A stretch of 64,000 bases of DNA. It comes from Desulfolinea sp964487745 (GTDB lineage: Bacteria; Chloroflexota; Anaerolineae; Anaerolineales; Villigracilaceae). The notes beneath the pieces were generated by a model that saw nothing but the letters and a program-made list of their open reading frames with translations, made no database searches and was not told the DNA's origin. Each line of letters starts with the position of its first letter. The first letter of the stretch is position 1. Positions 48,263 to 57,010 of this stretch are shown piece after piece. The stretch is taken from contig CAZASG010000004.1 in the NCBI GenBank assembly GCA_964487745.1, positions 1 through 64,000 of the forward strand, written 5' to 3'. The position numbers and the translations under genes were made by a program.

Positions 48263-49420
48263 CTAACGTCGGTTGCGGAGAAAGGTGGGAATATCGAGAT
48301 CGTTCTCGCTGTATTTCTTTGGTTGTGCTTTTTCCTGTGCGGGTGCACTGCGTTCGACAGGTGCGCCGACGCTGACGCTCTCGCGGGTTTCATTGACGAA
48401 GTGAGCAATATTCTTCTTTTCTTCCGTGCGGCGGTTGGGGCGCAGGATACGACGCGGTACGCCGCTGCGCTCAAAACCCGTGGCGATGACCGTGATGCGG
48501 ATGTCGTCGCCCATGGTCGGGTCGATGACGGCACCAAAGATCATGTTGACGTCGGGGTGTGCGGTCTCGCGGATGATGGCTGCTGCCTGGTTGACCTCGA
48601 AGAGAGTCAGCTCGGAACCGCCAGTCACGTTGAAGAGCACGCCGCGAGCGCCGTCGATGGTGATGTCCAGCAGTTGGCTGGAGATCGCCTGTTCGGCAGC
48701 CTTGCGGGCACGTTCGTCGCCGGAGCCGACGCCGACAGCCATGAGAGCTGCGCCACCTTCAGACATGATGGTTCTTACATCGGCGAAGTCAAGGTTGATC
48801 AAACCGGGGATGGTAATCAGTTCGGAGATACCCTGAATGCCCTGATGCAGAACTTCATCTGCCATGCGGAAGGCATTTTGCAGACTGGCGCGTTTATCCG
48901 CCAGTTGGAGCAGACGATCGTTGGGGATGGCGATCAGTGTATCGGCATGTTCCTTCAATTTGCTGATGCCTTCGTCCGCAGACTGCATGCGTTTAGAGCC
49001 TTCAAAGGTGAAGGGGCGGGTGACCACGCCAATGGTCAGCGCACCGGATTCTTTGGCGATCTGCGCGATGGCCGGGGCTGCGCCTGTACCTGTCCCACCG
49101 CCCATACCGGCGGTAATAAAGACCATGTCGCTGCCTTTAAGTGCATCGTAGAGATCATCTGCTGATTCTTCAGCGGATTTGCGCCCGATCTCCGGATCGC
49201 CGCCCGCACCGAGACCGCGAGTCAGCTTATCGCCGAGGCGTACACGAGTGGGGGCTTTCGAGAGCATAAGGGCCTGGGCGTCGGTATTCACGGTGATGAA
49301 TTCCACGCCCTGAATGCCTTCAGCCATCATACGATCAACGGCATTGGAGCCGCCGCCGCCGACGCCGATCACTTTGATCCGTGCGAAGGCTTCTGAGTTT
49401 GTTGCTTTCTTCGAGTCCAT
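48263..49420 (-). CDS. ftsZ: Cell division protein FtsZ
   Basis: 385 residues. GTP-binding motif GGGTGTG (107-113), N-terminal VIGVGGGGSNAV, T7-loop NLDFADVRTIM, a variable linker rich in Ser/Glu/Pro after about 320, and a conserved C-terminal peptide DLDIPTFLRNRR that binds FtsA and other partners. It polymerises into the division ring. Last gene of the dcw cluster, 52 bp after ftsA. Confidence 0.97.
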   Translation of the reverse strand: MDSKKATNSEAFARIKVIGVGGGGSNAVDRMMAEGIQGVEFITVNTDAQALMLSKAPTRVRLGDKLTRGLGAGGDPEIGRKSAEESADDLYDALKGSDMVFITAGMGGGTGTGAAPAIAQIAKESGALTIGVVTRPFTFEGSKRMQSADEGISKLKEHADTLIAIPNDRLLQLADKRASLQNAFRMADEVLHQGIQGISELITIPGLINLDFADVRTIMSEGGAALMAVGVGSGDERARKAAEQAISSQLLDITIDGARGVLFNVTGGSELTLFEVNQAAAIIRETAHPDVNMIFGAVIDPTMGDDIRITVIATGFERSGVPRRILRPNRRTEEKKNIAHFVNETRESVSVGAPVERSAPAQEKAQPKKYSENDLDIPTFLRNRR

Positions 49421-49471
49421 GATTTTCTCCTTTACTACGGTCGTTCTTTATCTGCCAGATAAATTACTGTT

Positions 49472-50707
49472 TTAAGGCAAGAGCCTTTTCAACCAATCTT
49501 TTGCACCACTCAGGTCGATCTTTGAACCTCCTGAGCGCTTTCGACGACCGCGCGAGAGCGCCTGGTCATCTTCTTGCATTTTCAACGCCCAGCGCAGCAG
49601 TCCCACGCTGGTCGAATATGCCGGTGAATGGAGTTGGTCAGCTGTGCCGACCAGGTTTTCCGGTTGGGCGATGCGGACGGGCATGCCAAGAACATCGCTG
49701 GCGAGATCACGAATGGCGGGCAGCGCACTTGTGCCACCTGTCAGTACCATCCCTGCGGGGAGCAAGCCATCGTAGCCGGAGCGTTTGATCTCTTGCAGGG
49801 CGATCTCGAAGATCTCTTCCACACGGGCTTCGATGATGTGTGCCAGCTCCTGGCGGTTGATCTGAACTTTTTTATCTTCGCCAAAGGGACGTACACCAAA
49901 ATAATCTTCTGCGCCAACTTCAGCGCGGATGGCATATCCCTGCTGGAGCTTGATGTCTTCAGCCTGGGCAACGGGAAGGCGTAAGCCATGGGCAATATCC
50001 GCTGTGACGTGATTGCCGCCAACCGCCAGCACCATTGTGTGCCAGACTTTGCCGTCTACATAGATGGCCATATCGGTGGTGCCGCCGCCGATGTCACAAA
50101 CTACAGCACCCATTTCACGTTCATTCTGGGTGAGTACCACTTCGGCAGATGCGAGCGGGTTGAGCACAAATTGCTGCACTTCCACACCGGCAGCGCCGAC
50201 ACATTGGCGTAAATTCTCAATTGTGGCAGCAGCGGCAGTGATGATATGGGTCTCCACTTCGAGACGGTAGCCATGCATTCCGAGAGGGGCACGGATGCCA
50301 TCTTGGCCGTCGATGCTGTAACCGCGCGGTACCACGTGGATGACTTCGCGGTTATGGGGGATCGCGACCGCGCGGGATTGTTCAAGGGCACGCGCCAGAT
50401 CATATTCATCCACCATCTCTCCACTGATCGAGACGGTACCGCGGCTGTTGATCGAGGAAACATGCGAGCCAGCCATGCTGACCAGGGCAGAGGTGATTTC
50501 CAGCCCGGAGCTTTGTTCGGCACGTTCTACAGAGCGGACAATGGCATGCGAGGCCGCTTCAATATCAATGATGATGCCTTTGCGGATGCCGCCAGAAGGC
50601 TCGATGCCCACGCCTAAAATGCGCAGCGCACCACCATCTTCCACGCGTCCAACCAGCGTGCAGATTTTTGTGGTTCCTACATCAATGCCTACAACGATCT
50701 CTTCCAT
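49472..50707 (-). CDS. ftsA: Cell division protein FtsA
   Basis: 411 residues, actin-like ATPase: GIDVGTTKICTLV (phosphate 1), DIGGGTTDMAIY (phosphate 2), GMVLTGGTSALP (adenosine). The 1C domain lies about 85-165. The C-terminal KDWLKRLLP is an amphipathic membrane anchor. It links FtsZ to the membrane. Directly follows ftsQ with a 1-bp gap. Confidence 0.96.
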   Translation of the reverse strand: MEEIVVGIDVGTTKICTLVGRVEDGGALRILGVGIEPSGGIRKGIIIDIEAASHAIVRSVERAEQSSGLEITSALVSMAGSHVSSINSRGTVSISGEMVDEYDLARALEQSRAVAIPHNREVIHVVPRGYSIDGQDGIRAPLGMHGYRLEVETHIITAAAATIENLRQCVGAAGVEVQQFVLNPLASAEVVLTQNEREMGAVVCDIGGGTTDMAIYVDGKVWHTMVLAVGGNHVTADIAHGLRLPVAQAEDIKLQQGYAIRAEVGAEDYFGVRPFGEDKKVQINRQELAHIIEARVEEIFEIALQEIKRSGYDGLLPAGMVLTGGTSALPAIRDLASDVLGMPVRIAQPENLVGTADQLHSPAYSTSVGLLRWALKMQEDDQALSRGRRKRSGGSKIDLSGAKDWLKRLLP

Positions 50708-50708
50708 C

Positions 50709-51677
50709 TTAGTACTCCGTCCTGTAATAGGGCGTGTGGGGGTATTCGATATTGACCAAAACAGGTTGAATATTATTCTGAACGAACCAGTTGGTCATGG
50801 TTTCATAAAGACGTAATTTTAACCCAAAATCTTGGGTAATGTCGCCGAGTTGTACCGTCCAGCCACGTGGATCTGTCCAGCCGAGACCAGATTCGGGGGC
50901 GTAGGTGATCGGGGTACCCGCTGGCACATGCGCCACCAAAGCTTGCAGGGATGCGACCAGATCGGGGTGGATATAAGCTGGCGGCGCCCATTCGTTAAGG
51001 GTAGATGCATCTATAACGAGAGCAGGTGGCGGTCCAAGGGCGCTGACGGTGATCAGTCCATCCACATGGCTATTTGCACGGAAGGCGATCCCTTCGGCGT
51101 CGATCCATGCCATTCCACCGTCCTGCTGCCAGATGAGTACGGGAACTCGCTCTGTGACCGAGATGCGCACGATATTGGGCAGGCTGACCGTTATCTCGAC
51201 AGTTTTCAGACTTGGATGTGCGAGCAGTAACTGGTGCTCCAGATCCTGTGGCATGAGTGAGAAAATTGCTGTGCCGTTTAGATCGAGTGCTTCGATGATC
51301 TCTTCGCTGGCGAGATACTGGTTGCCATTGATCTGCGGTGCAGCGACCATGAAATAGGGCGATGTCCACATCAGGTAGAGAGCGACGCTGAGCAAAACGG
51401 TGAGAAAAGCGGATGCGGCACGCCACTCAACACGGATGGTGGGCAAATCGACTGAGCGCAAGCCCTCGCGTGGCGGATTGAGCGTGGCAGTATCGGCCGC
51501 AAAGACGCGTGTGTCTTGGCTTTTGCGCTTTTTCCCACCGACAAAGCTCTTTCGCTTTGAAGGGCGCAGGGGCTCCACAGGTTTGCGAATAGGCATCTCT
51601 GCTACATTCTCAGCCCGTTGGGTAGCGCGTCGTTGCCGAACCAGTTCAGCTCGGGTAGATTTGTGCTTTTGGCTCAC
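50709..51677 (-). CDS. ftsQ: Cell division protein FtsQ/DivIB
   Basis: 322 residues from GTG 51677, whose GTGA overlaps the ddl stop. A basic N-terminal tail of about 95 residues precedes one transmembrane helix (about 97-118), a POTRA-type domain (FMVAAPQINGNQYLASEEIIEALDLNG) and a beta-rich domain. The longer frame start at 51788 overlaps ddl and was rejected. FtsQ scaffolds FtsB/FtsL at the septum. Confidence 0.9.
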   Translation of the reverse strand: MSQKHKSTRAELVRQRRATQRAENVAEMPIRKPVEPLRPSKRKSFVGGKKRKSQDTRVFAADTATLNPPREGLRSVDLPTIRVEWRAASAFLTVLLSVALYLMWTSPYFMVAAPQINGNQYLASEEIIEALDLNGTAIFSLMPQDLEHQLLLAHPSLKTVEITVSLPNIVRISVTERVPVLIWQQDGGMAWIDAEGIAFRANSHVDGLITVSALGPPPALVIDASTLNEWAPPAYIHPDLVASLQALVAHVPAGTPITYAPESGLGWTDPRGWTVQLGDITQDFGLKLRLYETMTNWFVQNNIQPVLVNIEYPHTPYYRTEY

Positions 51678-52768
51678 GCTTCGCTCCGAAAACGTCGTTC
51701 TGTACGATCGCGGTCGGCTTTGCGCTCCAGCGCAAGCTCGATCAGGCGGTCGATCAATTTGGGGTAGGGGAGACCACTGGCATCCCAAAGTTTGGGATAC
51801 ATGCTGATCTCGGTAAACCCTGGAATGGTGTTAACTTCGTTCAGATAGAATTTGCCGTCGTCTTTGTCGAGCAAAAAGTCGACGCGTGCCATACCGGCAC
51901 AGTCGATGGCTTTATAGGTTTTGATGGCGACCTCGCACATGATCTCAGCAGTATCTTCAGCGACGGGCGCGGGGATCATTAGCCCTGAGGTGCCATCTAC
52001 ATATTTTGATTCGTAAGAGTAGAATTCGCGGCTTGGCTCTACTTCGCCGGGAACAGATGCCTGCGGGTCATCGTTACCCAGCACGCTGATCTCGATCTCG
52101 CGGGCGTTGATGCCACGCTCGATCAAAATGCGGCGGTCGTATTGGGCGGCTTCCATCAGCCCTTCGCTCAGGCTGGAGCGATTATCGCATTTGCTGACGC
52201 CGACCGAGGAACCCATATTGGCGGGTTTGACGAAAACAGGGTAGCCGAGTTTCTCGACCTTCTCGATGATGGCATTCATATCGTTTGTAATTTCAGACCG
52301 CAAAACCATCACACCATCAACTACAGGAATATCGTTGGCGATCATGACATCCTTGAAGATGCCTTTGTCCATACCCACGGCTGCACCAGTCACGCCTGCG
52401 CCCACGTATGGCACATCCGCCATCTCGAGCAAACCCTGCATAGTGCCGTCTTCACTGTAGGTGCCGTGCATGACGGGGAAGACCACATCAAATTCGTCCA
52501 GCTTTACGCCATCTTTTGTGTAAATGCCGGGCAGGGAGGGGTCACCGGGCAGGATCACGGGGATGAGTTCTCCCTCTGCTTCACCAGAGAGCACTGCCAG
52601 CGCGTTTTCGCCGCTGACCCAGGCACCCTCATGGGTGATGCCGATCTGCACCACGTCGTATTTTTCGGGGTTCAATGCGCCTAAAACCGATTTCGCTGAC
52701 ATCAACGAAACTTCGTGTTCGCCGGAGCGCCCGCCAAAGATAATTGCGATTTTGAGTTTTTTATCCAT
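51674..52768 (-). CDS. ddl: D-alanine-D-alanine ligase
   Basis: 364 residues from ATG 52768. N-terminal IAIIFGGRSGEHEVSLMSAKSV, ATP-grasp centre with PVFVKPANMGSSVGVSK, and MARVDFLLDKDDGKFYLNEVNTIPGFTEISMYPKLW at the C-terminus carrying the magnesium ligands. It makes the D-Ala-D-Ala dipeptide for peptidoglycan. The Tyr/Phe residue that separates vancomycin-type ligases was not examined in detail. Start is 1 bp after the murB stop. Confidence 0.95.
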   Translation of the reverse strand: MDKKLKIAIIFGGRSGEHEVSLMSAKSVLGALNPEKYDVVQIGITHEGAWVSGENALAVLSGEAEGELIPVILPGDPSLPGIYTKDGVKLDEFDVVFPVMHGTYSEDGTMQGLLEMADVPYVGAGVTGAAVGMDKGIFKDVMIANDIPVVDGVMVLRSEITNDMNAIIEKVEKLGYPVFVKPANMGSSVGVSKCDNRSSLSEGLMEAAQYDRRILIERGINAREIEISVLGNDDPQASVPGEVEPSREFYSYESKYVDGTSGLMIPAPVAEDTAEIMCEVAIKTYKAIDCAGMARVDFLLDKDDGKFYLNEVNTIPGFTEISMYPKLWDASGLPYPKLIDRLIELALERKADRDRTERRFRSEA

Positions 52769-52769
52769 C

Positions 52770-53678
52770 TTAGTCACCGATGATTTCAATTTCCAATTCG
52801 AGTACAACCTCGAATTTTTCCAAGACAGTTTTCTTTACCAGTTCGATCAATGCGATCACATCACTGGCTTTGGTTTCGCCATGATTGACGATGAAATTCG
52901 CGTGTACGCTGCTGATCTCAGCATTGCCGATGCGTGTGCCTTTCAGCCCAGCCATCTCTATCAGGCGTCCGGCATAGTCGCCTTCAGGATTTTTGAAGGT
53001 CGAGCCCATGGTCGCTCCCGGGGGCTGCGTCACCTTCCGCATTTGGATGAAGGACTGCATTCGCTCCTGAATTTCGGCTGGGTCGCCGTTTTTCAACTTC
53101 AGTTCCGCAGAAAGGATGATCGCTTCGACCGCATTCTTTTTCAGGGCACTGCTACGATAAGCGTAATCCATTGCTTCGACATCCCATGTCTCACGCCCTT
53201 TGCGGGTCAGCATCTCGGTGTGGAGCAGGTTACCAGCCATATCGCCGTGGAAAGCGCCTGCGTTGCCGTAAACAGCCCCGCCGACCGTCCCGGGGAGGGT
53301 AGCCGCCCATTCCAGCCCGCTGAGTCCGCGCGTAGCAGCCTGATTGGAGAGTTTACTCATTGTCACACCGGATTCCGCCCAAACTGATGGAGCTTCACCT
53401 TCATTGAAACGAACATTCTTTGCCTTGTTCAAGACAACCACGCCTCGATAGCCCGCGTCGCTGATGAGCAAATTCGAGCCGCCACCCAGCAGGAAAAAGG
53501 GAATCTCCATCTCCCAGAAGCGTGATACGATCTCAGCCAGCTCCTCTGCTGTGTTGGCAACGATCAATGCATCGGCTTTCCCGCCGATACGTGCGGATGT
53601 ATAAGCCGCCAGAGAAATATTCTCTTGCAGGTTGTCACCGAAGGCGTCACGCAGGGTAGAGATGGGTAGAGTGGTCAT
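52770..53678 (-). CDS. murB: UDP-N-acetylenolpyruvoylglucosamine reductase
   Basis: 302 residues. FAD-binding features: SARIGGKADALI, LGGGSNLLISDAGYRGVV, GLEWAATLPGTVGGAVYGNAGAF; catalytic region GATMGSTFKNPEGDYAGRLIEMAGLKG with the Ser acid and C-terminal Glu region. The absence of the extra loop makes it type II. It reduces the enolpyruvyl group to make UDP-MurNAc. Preceded by a 69-aa ORF that ends 2 bp before it. Confidence 0.95.
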   Translation of the reverse strand: MTTLPISTLRDAFGDNLQENISLAAYTSARIGGKADALIVANTAEELAEIVSRFWEMEIPFFLLGGGSNLLISDAGYRGVVVLNKAKNVRFNEGEAPSVWAESGVTMSKLSNQAATRGLSGLEWAATLPGTVGGAVYGNAGAFHGDMAGNLLHTEMLTRKGRETWDVEAMDYAYRSSALKKNAVEAIILSAELKLKNGDPAEIQERMQSFIQMRKVTQPPGATMGSTFKNPEGDYAGRLIEMAGLKGTRIGNAEISSVHANFIVNHGETKASDVIALIELVKKTVLEKFEVVLELEIEIIGD

Positions 53679-53680
53679 GT

Positions 53681-53890
53681 TTATTCTTTCGTCTTCAAAT
53701 GATCGATCAAGCGCATCACAAGGTCTGATCTTTGGAAAAGAAGATTTTCTGAATGAATGAGGGGTTCTTTACGAAAATCTTTCTTGCCAGGATCGGGCTC
53801 AGGGATATCGACCAATGCCATGGTAAGCGGAGGCATTGCGATCACATCGGCGTTGAATGTGCGAAATTCCTCTTTTTTCTTCTTTTTCAT
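53681..53890 (-). CDS. Small hypothetical protein between murC and murB (69 aa)
   Basis: A 69-residue frame with AGGAAAGGAAAAGAAG before its ATG, a lysine-rich start (KKKKKEE), a proline-containing middle (AMPPLTMALVDIPEPDPGKK) and a helical C-terminal end (DLVMRLIDHLKTKE). No transmembrane helix. It fills the gap between murC and murB with 2 and 14 bp spacing, in frame with a good site, which supports its being real. No family recognised. Confidence 0.6.
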   Translation of the reverse strand: MKKKKKEEFRTFNADVIAMPPLTMALVDIPEPDPGKKDFRKEPLIHSENLLFQRSDLVMRLIDHLKTKE

Positions 53891-53904
53891 CTTCTTTTCC
53901 TTTC

Positions 53905-55314
53905 CTAAGCTTTGGCGCTCAAGGCACTCAATACTGTCTGACTGATCTTCGTTGCATCGCCTGCCGAGAGGACAAGCAGAACATCATTTTCTGCCAGATT
54001 TTTGATCAAATAATTGCTTGTTTCTTCCAACTCAGCGATAAATTTTGCTGAAGGGTGTTGCATGGCATCCACGACCTGTGCGGAGGAGAAGTCTTGCTTC
54101 GGCTCGCGGGATTTGTAGACTTCGGTAGCGATGACTTTATCGGCGTCGCCGAAAGCCTGGACAAACTCGTCGAAGAGGAGCTGCGTCCGCGAGTAGGTGT
54201 GGGGCTGCCAGACTGCCCAAATCCGTGCTTCGGGATGGCGGGCGCGGGCGGCTGCCAAAGTTGCGCGGATCTCTGTGGGGTGGTGGGCGTAATCGTCGTA
54301 GACGTGTACCCCGTTCTGCTCGCCGAGCAACTCGAAGCGGCGTCCGGTTCCGCTGAAACGTCCTAGCGCATCCGCTGCATCTTCGAGAGATAAATCCAAT
54401 TGATGGATGACGCTCAAAACAGCGAGGGCGTTCAGCACGTTATGCTTGCCGGGAACCTGTAAGGAAAGCTCAAAAGCAGGTGCATCAAAGGGTTGGCAAC
54501 TCTGTCTCTGACGAAGGTTTACGCTGCAATCGTAGCCGCCGCGAGTGTTGGGTTTTAAATCTTCTGCGACCAGCCATTGATTGCTCGCAACAGAGAGTTG
54601 ATCGCTGAAGCCGTAGGAAAGGGTGTCGACGCCCTTTTCCTGTCCTTCTTCAAGCAGACTGACAGCGTTCTCATCATCACCGCAGACGACGAGCGCCCCC
54701 TGCGGAGGGATCAGGTGAACGAAATCGACAAATGCCTGCTCAAAGCTCTCGGCGGTGGGGTAGATGTCGGGATGATCGTGCTCGAGATTGGTGACGATGC
54801 CAACGGTCGGTTTCAAGCCGAGGAACATGTGATCGTATTCGTCCGCTTCGATGATGAAGGACTTGCCCGTTCCAGCGTGAGCGTTGACGCCCATCCCGTT
54901 GATGGTGCTGCCCACGATAAAGGAGGGGTCTTCGCCAAGTTCTGTTAAGGTCCATGCCATCATGGCGGTGGTGGAGGTCTTGCCGTGCGTGCCGGCGATG
55001 GCGATGCCGTATTTCATTTCCATCAGGCTGCCGAGGTAGTCGGAGCGTTTGTAAACGGGGATGCCCGCTTCGCGTGCAGCAACCACTTCAGGATTTTGAT
55101 CGGGGATGGCAGAGGAGCGCACGATCAGGTCTGCGCCTGCGATCTGTTCTGCCTTATGCCCGATGTAGACGGTGATGCCAATTTCACGCAAGTCATCGAC
55201 GAAAGTGGAGGGCTGCATATCAGAACCCGTGACCGTTTCCCCGCTCTCCTGAAGGAGACGGGCGATCGCGGAAAGTCCTGTGCCGCCAATGCCGATGAAG
55301 TGTACGTGAGTCAT
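53905..55314 (-). CDS. murC: UDP-N-acetylmuramate-L-alanine ligase
   Basis: 469 residues, Mur ligase family: N-terminal HFIGIGGTGLSAIARLL (UDP site), GTHGKTSTTAMMAW (ATP P-loop), EADEYDHMF, and a C-terminal domain with DDYAHHPTEI. It adds L-alanine to UDP-MurNAc in the cytoplasm. Follows the CvpA-like gene by 18 bp. Confidence 0.96.
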   Translation of the reverse strand: MTHVHFIGIGGTGLSAIARLLQESGETVTGSDMQPSTFVDDLREIGITVYIGHKAEQIAGADLIVRSSAIPDQNPEVVAAREAGIPVYKRSDYLGSLMEMKYGIAIAGTHGKTSTTAMMAWTLTELGEDPSFIVGSTINGMGVNAHAGTGKSFIIEADEYDHMFLGLKPTVGIVTNLEHDHPDIYPTAESFEQAFVDFVHLIPPQGALVVCGDDENAVSLLEEGQEKGVDTLSYGFSDQLSVASNQWLVAEDLKPNTRGGYDCSVNLRQRQSCQPFDAPAFELSLQVPGKHNVLNALAVLSVIHQLDLSLEDAADALGRFSGTGRRFELLGEQNGVHVYDDYAHHPTEIRATLAAARARHPEARIWAVWQPHTYSRTQLLFDEFVQAFGDADKVIATEVYKSREPKQDFSSAQVVDAMQHPSAKFIAELEETSNYLIKNLAENDVLLVLSAGDATKISQTVLSALSAKA

Positions 55315-55332
55315 AATTTCTTTCTCTGTTTA

Positions 55333-55917
55333 TTAGATGTAAACGACGATGATGAAGATAAAAGCAATGATTACCGCAAAGTAAATACCGGGAACGCCTA
55401 AAAGATAAGGGGGCATTGCCGCAAGAAGTTTTTCGATAGTATCTATATATTCGGTATACACGGTTGGATCCATAATGTTGCTAAGTCCAGCAGGATGTAG
55501 GACTGGATTAATAATGGAAGAAAAGGGATAGTTTGCTTCAGCCATATATGCCCAAATCGAACCAACTACGAGATACCCGTTAACACCGCCAAATACAGAG
55601 CCGAGGAGTAAATCTTGTAAACGTTCTCGAGCGGCTTTTTTTGCAAATGTAGGTAGATTGACTGTTTGATAACCGAAAAAGACAAGCAGGAGCAATGTCG
55701 TTGTTCGAATCCAAAACAACGTTTCACTTTCCGGGGTGATATTGAAAGATGATGGATTATTCGGATTGAAAAGAATATATTGCTCCACTAATTTTCCAAA
55801 GGCAAGGGCTAAAATAACGCTAAAGCTAACCAACAATTCTTTTGCCCAGCCGCGCATCGCCCCGATGATCGCGAAGATCACGATAAACATGTAGAAGACA
55901 AATGTGAGCGTAACCAT
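55333..55917 (-). CDS. CvpA-like membrane protein
   Basis: 194 residues from ATG 55917, 4 bp after the murG stop; the frame extends further but into murG. Four helices: N-terminal FVFYMFIVIFAIIGAMRGWAKELLVSFSVILALAFGKLV matches CvpA/colicin V production family, plus a C-terminal hydrophobic tail. CvpA members affect membrane-stress tolerance and cell division or envelope processes in various bacteria. Its location between murG and murC is unusual and points to an envelope role. Confidence 0.75.
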   Translation of the reverse strand: MVTLTFVFYMFIVIFAIIGAMRGWAKELLVSFSVILALAFGKLVEQYILFNPNNPSSFNITPESETLFWIRTTTLLLLVFFGYQTVNLPTFAKKAARERLQDLLLGSVFGGVNGYLVVGSIWAYMAEANYPFSSIINPVLHPAGLSNIMDPTVYTEYIDTIEKLLAAMPPYLLGVPGIYFAVIIAFIFIIVVYI

Positions 55918-55921
55918 AAGC

Positions 55922-57010
55922 TTATCTCTTTCTGGCAAGAGCCAGCAGTTCCTGCGCGATGTGCTCAGCAGCATTTGGATGGGATAAAGTTTGCATCGCG
56001 TTGCGCATTTCACTCAGCTTTTGCGGGTTATCCAGTAAATCGCTAACGAGTGAAAGTAAATTTTCTTGTAGATCTTCGTCCCGCACCATCTGTGCCGCGC
56101 CTTTTTCCTGCAAATACTCGGCGTTGACCTTTTGGTAGCGCCAGGCGTAGGGATAAGGCACGAGCAGGGCGGGGAGCCCGAAAAAGGGAAGTTCGCCGAG
56201 GGATGACGCGCCTGCGCGGGAGACGACCAGATCAGCGGAGGCGAGGGCTGCGCCCATCTCTTCGTGGAGATAATCGAAGACGCGATACCTTTCGGCTTGC
56301 TTCTGATCAAGGGCGTTATGCGCGGCTTTGACCGTTTCCCAGTCCAACTTTCCGCTGATGTGGACGATCTGCGTCCGCTCGATCAGGGTGGGGAGGTTGG
56401 CGATGACGGCGTTGTTGATTGAGCGTGCTCCCCGGCTGCCGCCAAAAACGAGCAGGACGGGGGCATCTGCCTTCAAACCGAATTCTTTGCGGGCGGTGGT
56501 TTTCTCCCATTGGGCGAGATCGCTGCGCAGGGGGTAGCCGGTCGTCACGATCCGCTCTGTGCGGGAGAAGTAGGTGGTAGATGTCGGGGTAGTGACAGTG
56601 ATCTTATCGGCGAACCAAGCCAATGCCTTGAGAGCGAGTCCGGGTTCGATATCGGGAACATAGAGTAAGCTCGGAATTTTCCATCCCGCCAATGCCATCG
56701 GCACTGCCACGTATCCGCCTGTGAAGAAAAGCGCATCGGGTTTGAAATCACGCAGAATCTTCCGCGAAGCGAGTGTGCCGCGCGTCAGTTTGGCGATATT
56801 TCCTGGTAAGGTTCTGATGCCGACGCCATGTACGCCAGCCGCAGGGATGGATGTGTAGGGAATTCCTTCGCGTTGGACGAGTTCAGCTTCCATGCCGCCT
56901 TCGCCACCAACCCAGAGGAGTTCCACGTCTTCGCGTGGGAGTTTAGCGAGAACGGTTAGCGCGGGATATACGCCGCCGCCCGTTCCGCCTGCGCAAATGA
57001 GCAGTCGCAC
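55922..57010 (-). CDS. murG: UDP-GlcNAc:undecaprenyl-PP-MurNAc-pentapeptide transferase
   Basis: About 362 residues from GTG 57010, with GGAGAG 8 nt upstream. An ATG at 57028 is possible but would leave the sequence without a Shine-Dalgarno. LICAGGTGGGVYPAL (membrane-proximal glycine loop), GGYVAVPMAL, FGGSRGARSIN and SRAGASSLGELPFFGLPALLVPYP are the MurG donor and acceptor motifs. It makes lipid II at the inner face. The gene start overlaps the ftsW 3' end by 68 bp. Confidence 0.92.
   Translation of the reverse strand: MRLLICAGGTGGGVYPALTVLAKLPREDVELLWVGGEGGMEAELVQREGIPYTSIPAAGVHGVGIRTLPGNIAKLTRGTLASRKILRDFKPDALFFTGGYVAVPMALAGWKIPSLLYVPDIEPGLALKALAWFADKITVTTPTSTTYFSRTERIVTTGYPLRSDLAQWEKTTARKEFGLKADAPVLLVFGGSRGARSINNAVIANLPTLIERTQIVHISGKLDWETVKAAHNALDQKQAERYRVFDYLHEEMGAALASADLVVSRAGASSLGELPFFGLPALLVPYPYAWRYQKVNAEYLQEKGAAQMVRDEDLQENLLSLVSDLLDNPQKLSEMRNAMQTLSHPNAAEHIAQELLALARKR

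Noticed and set aside
48209..49165. 318-aa plus-strand frame opposite ftsZ
   Set aside because: It is the antisense shadow of ftsZ, has no ribosome-binding site and low-complexity residues typical of reversed coding DNA.
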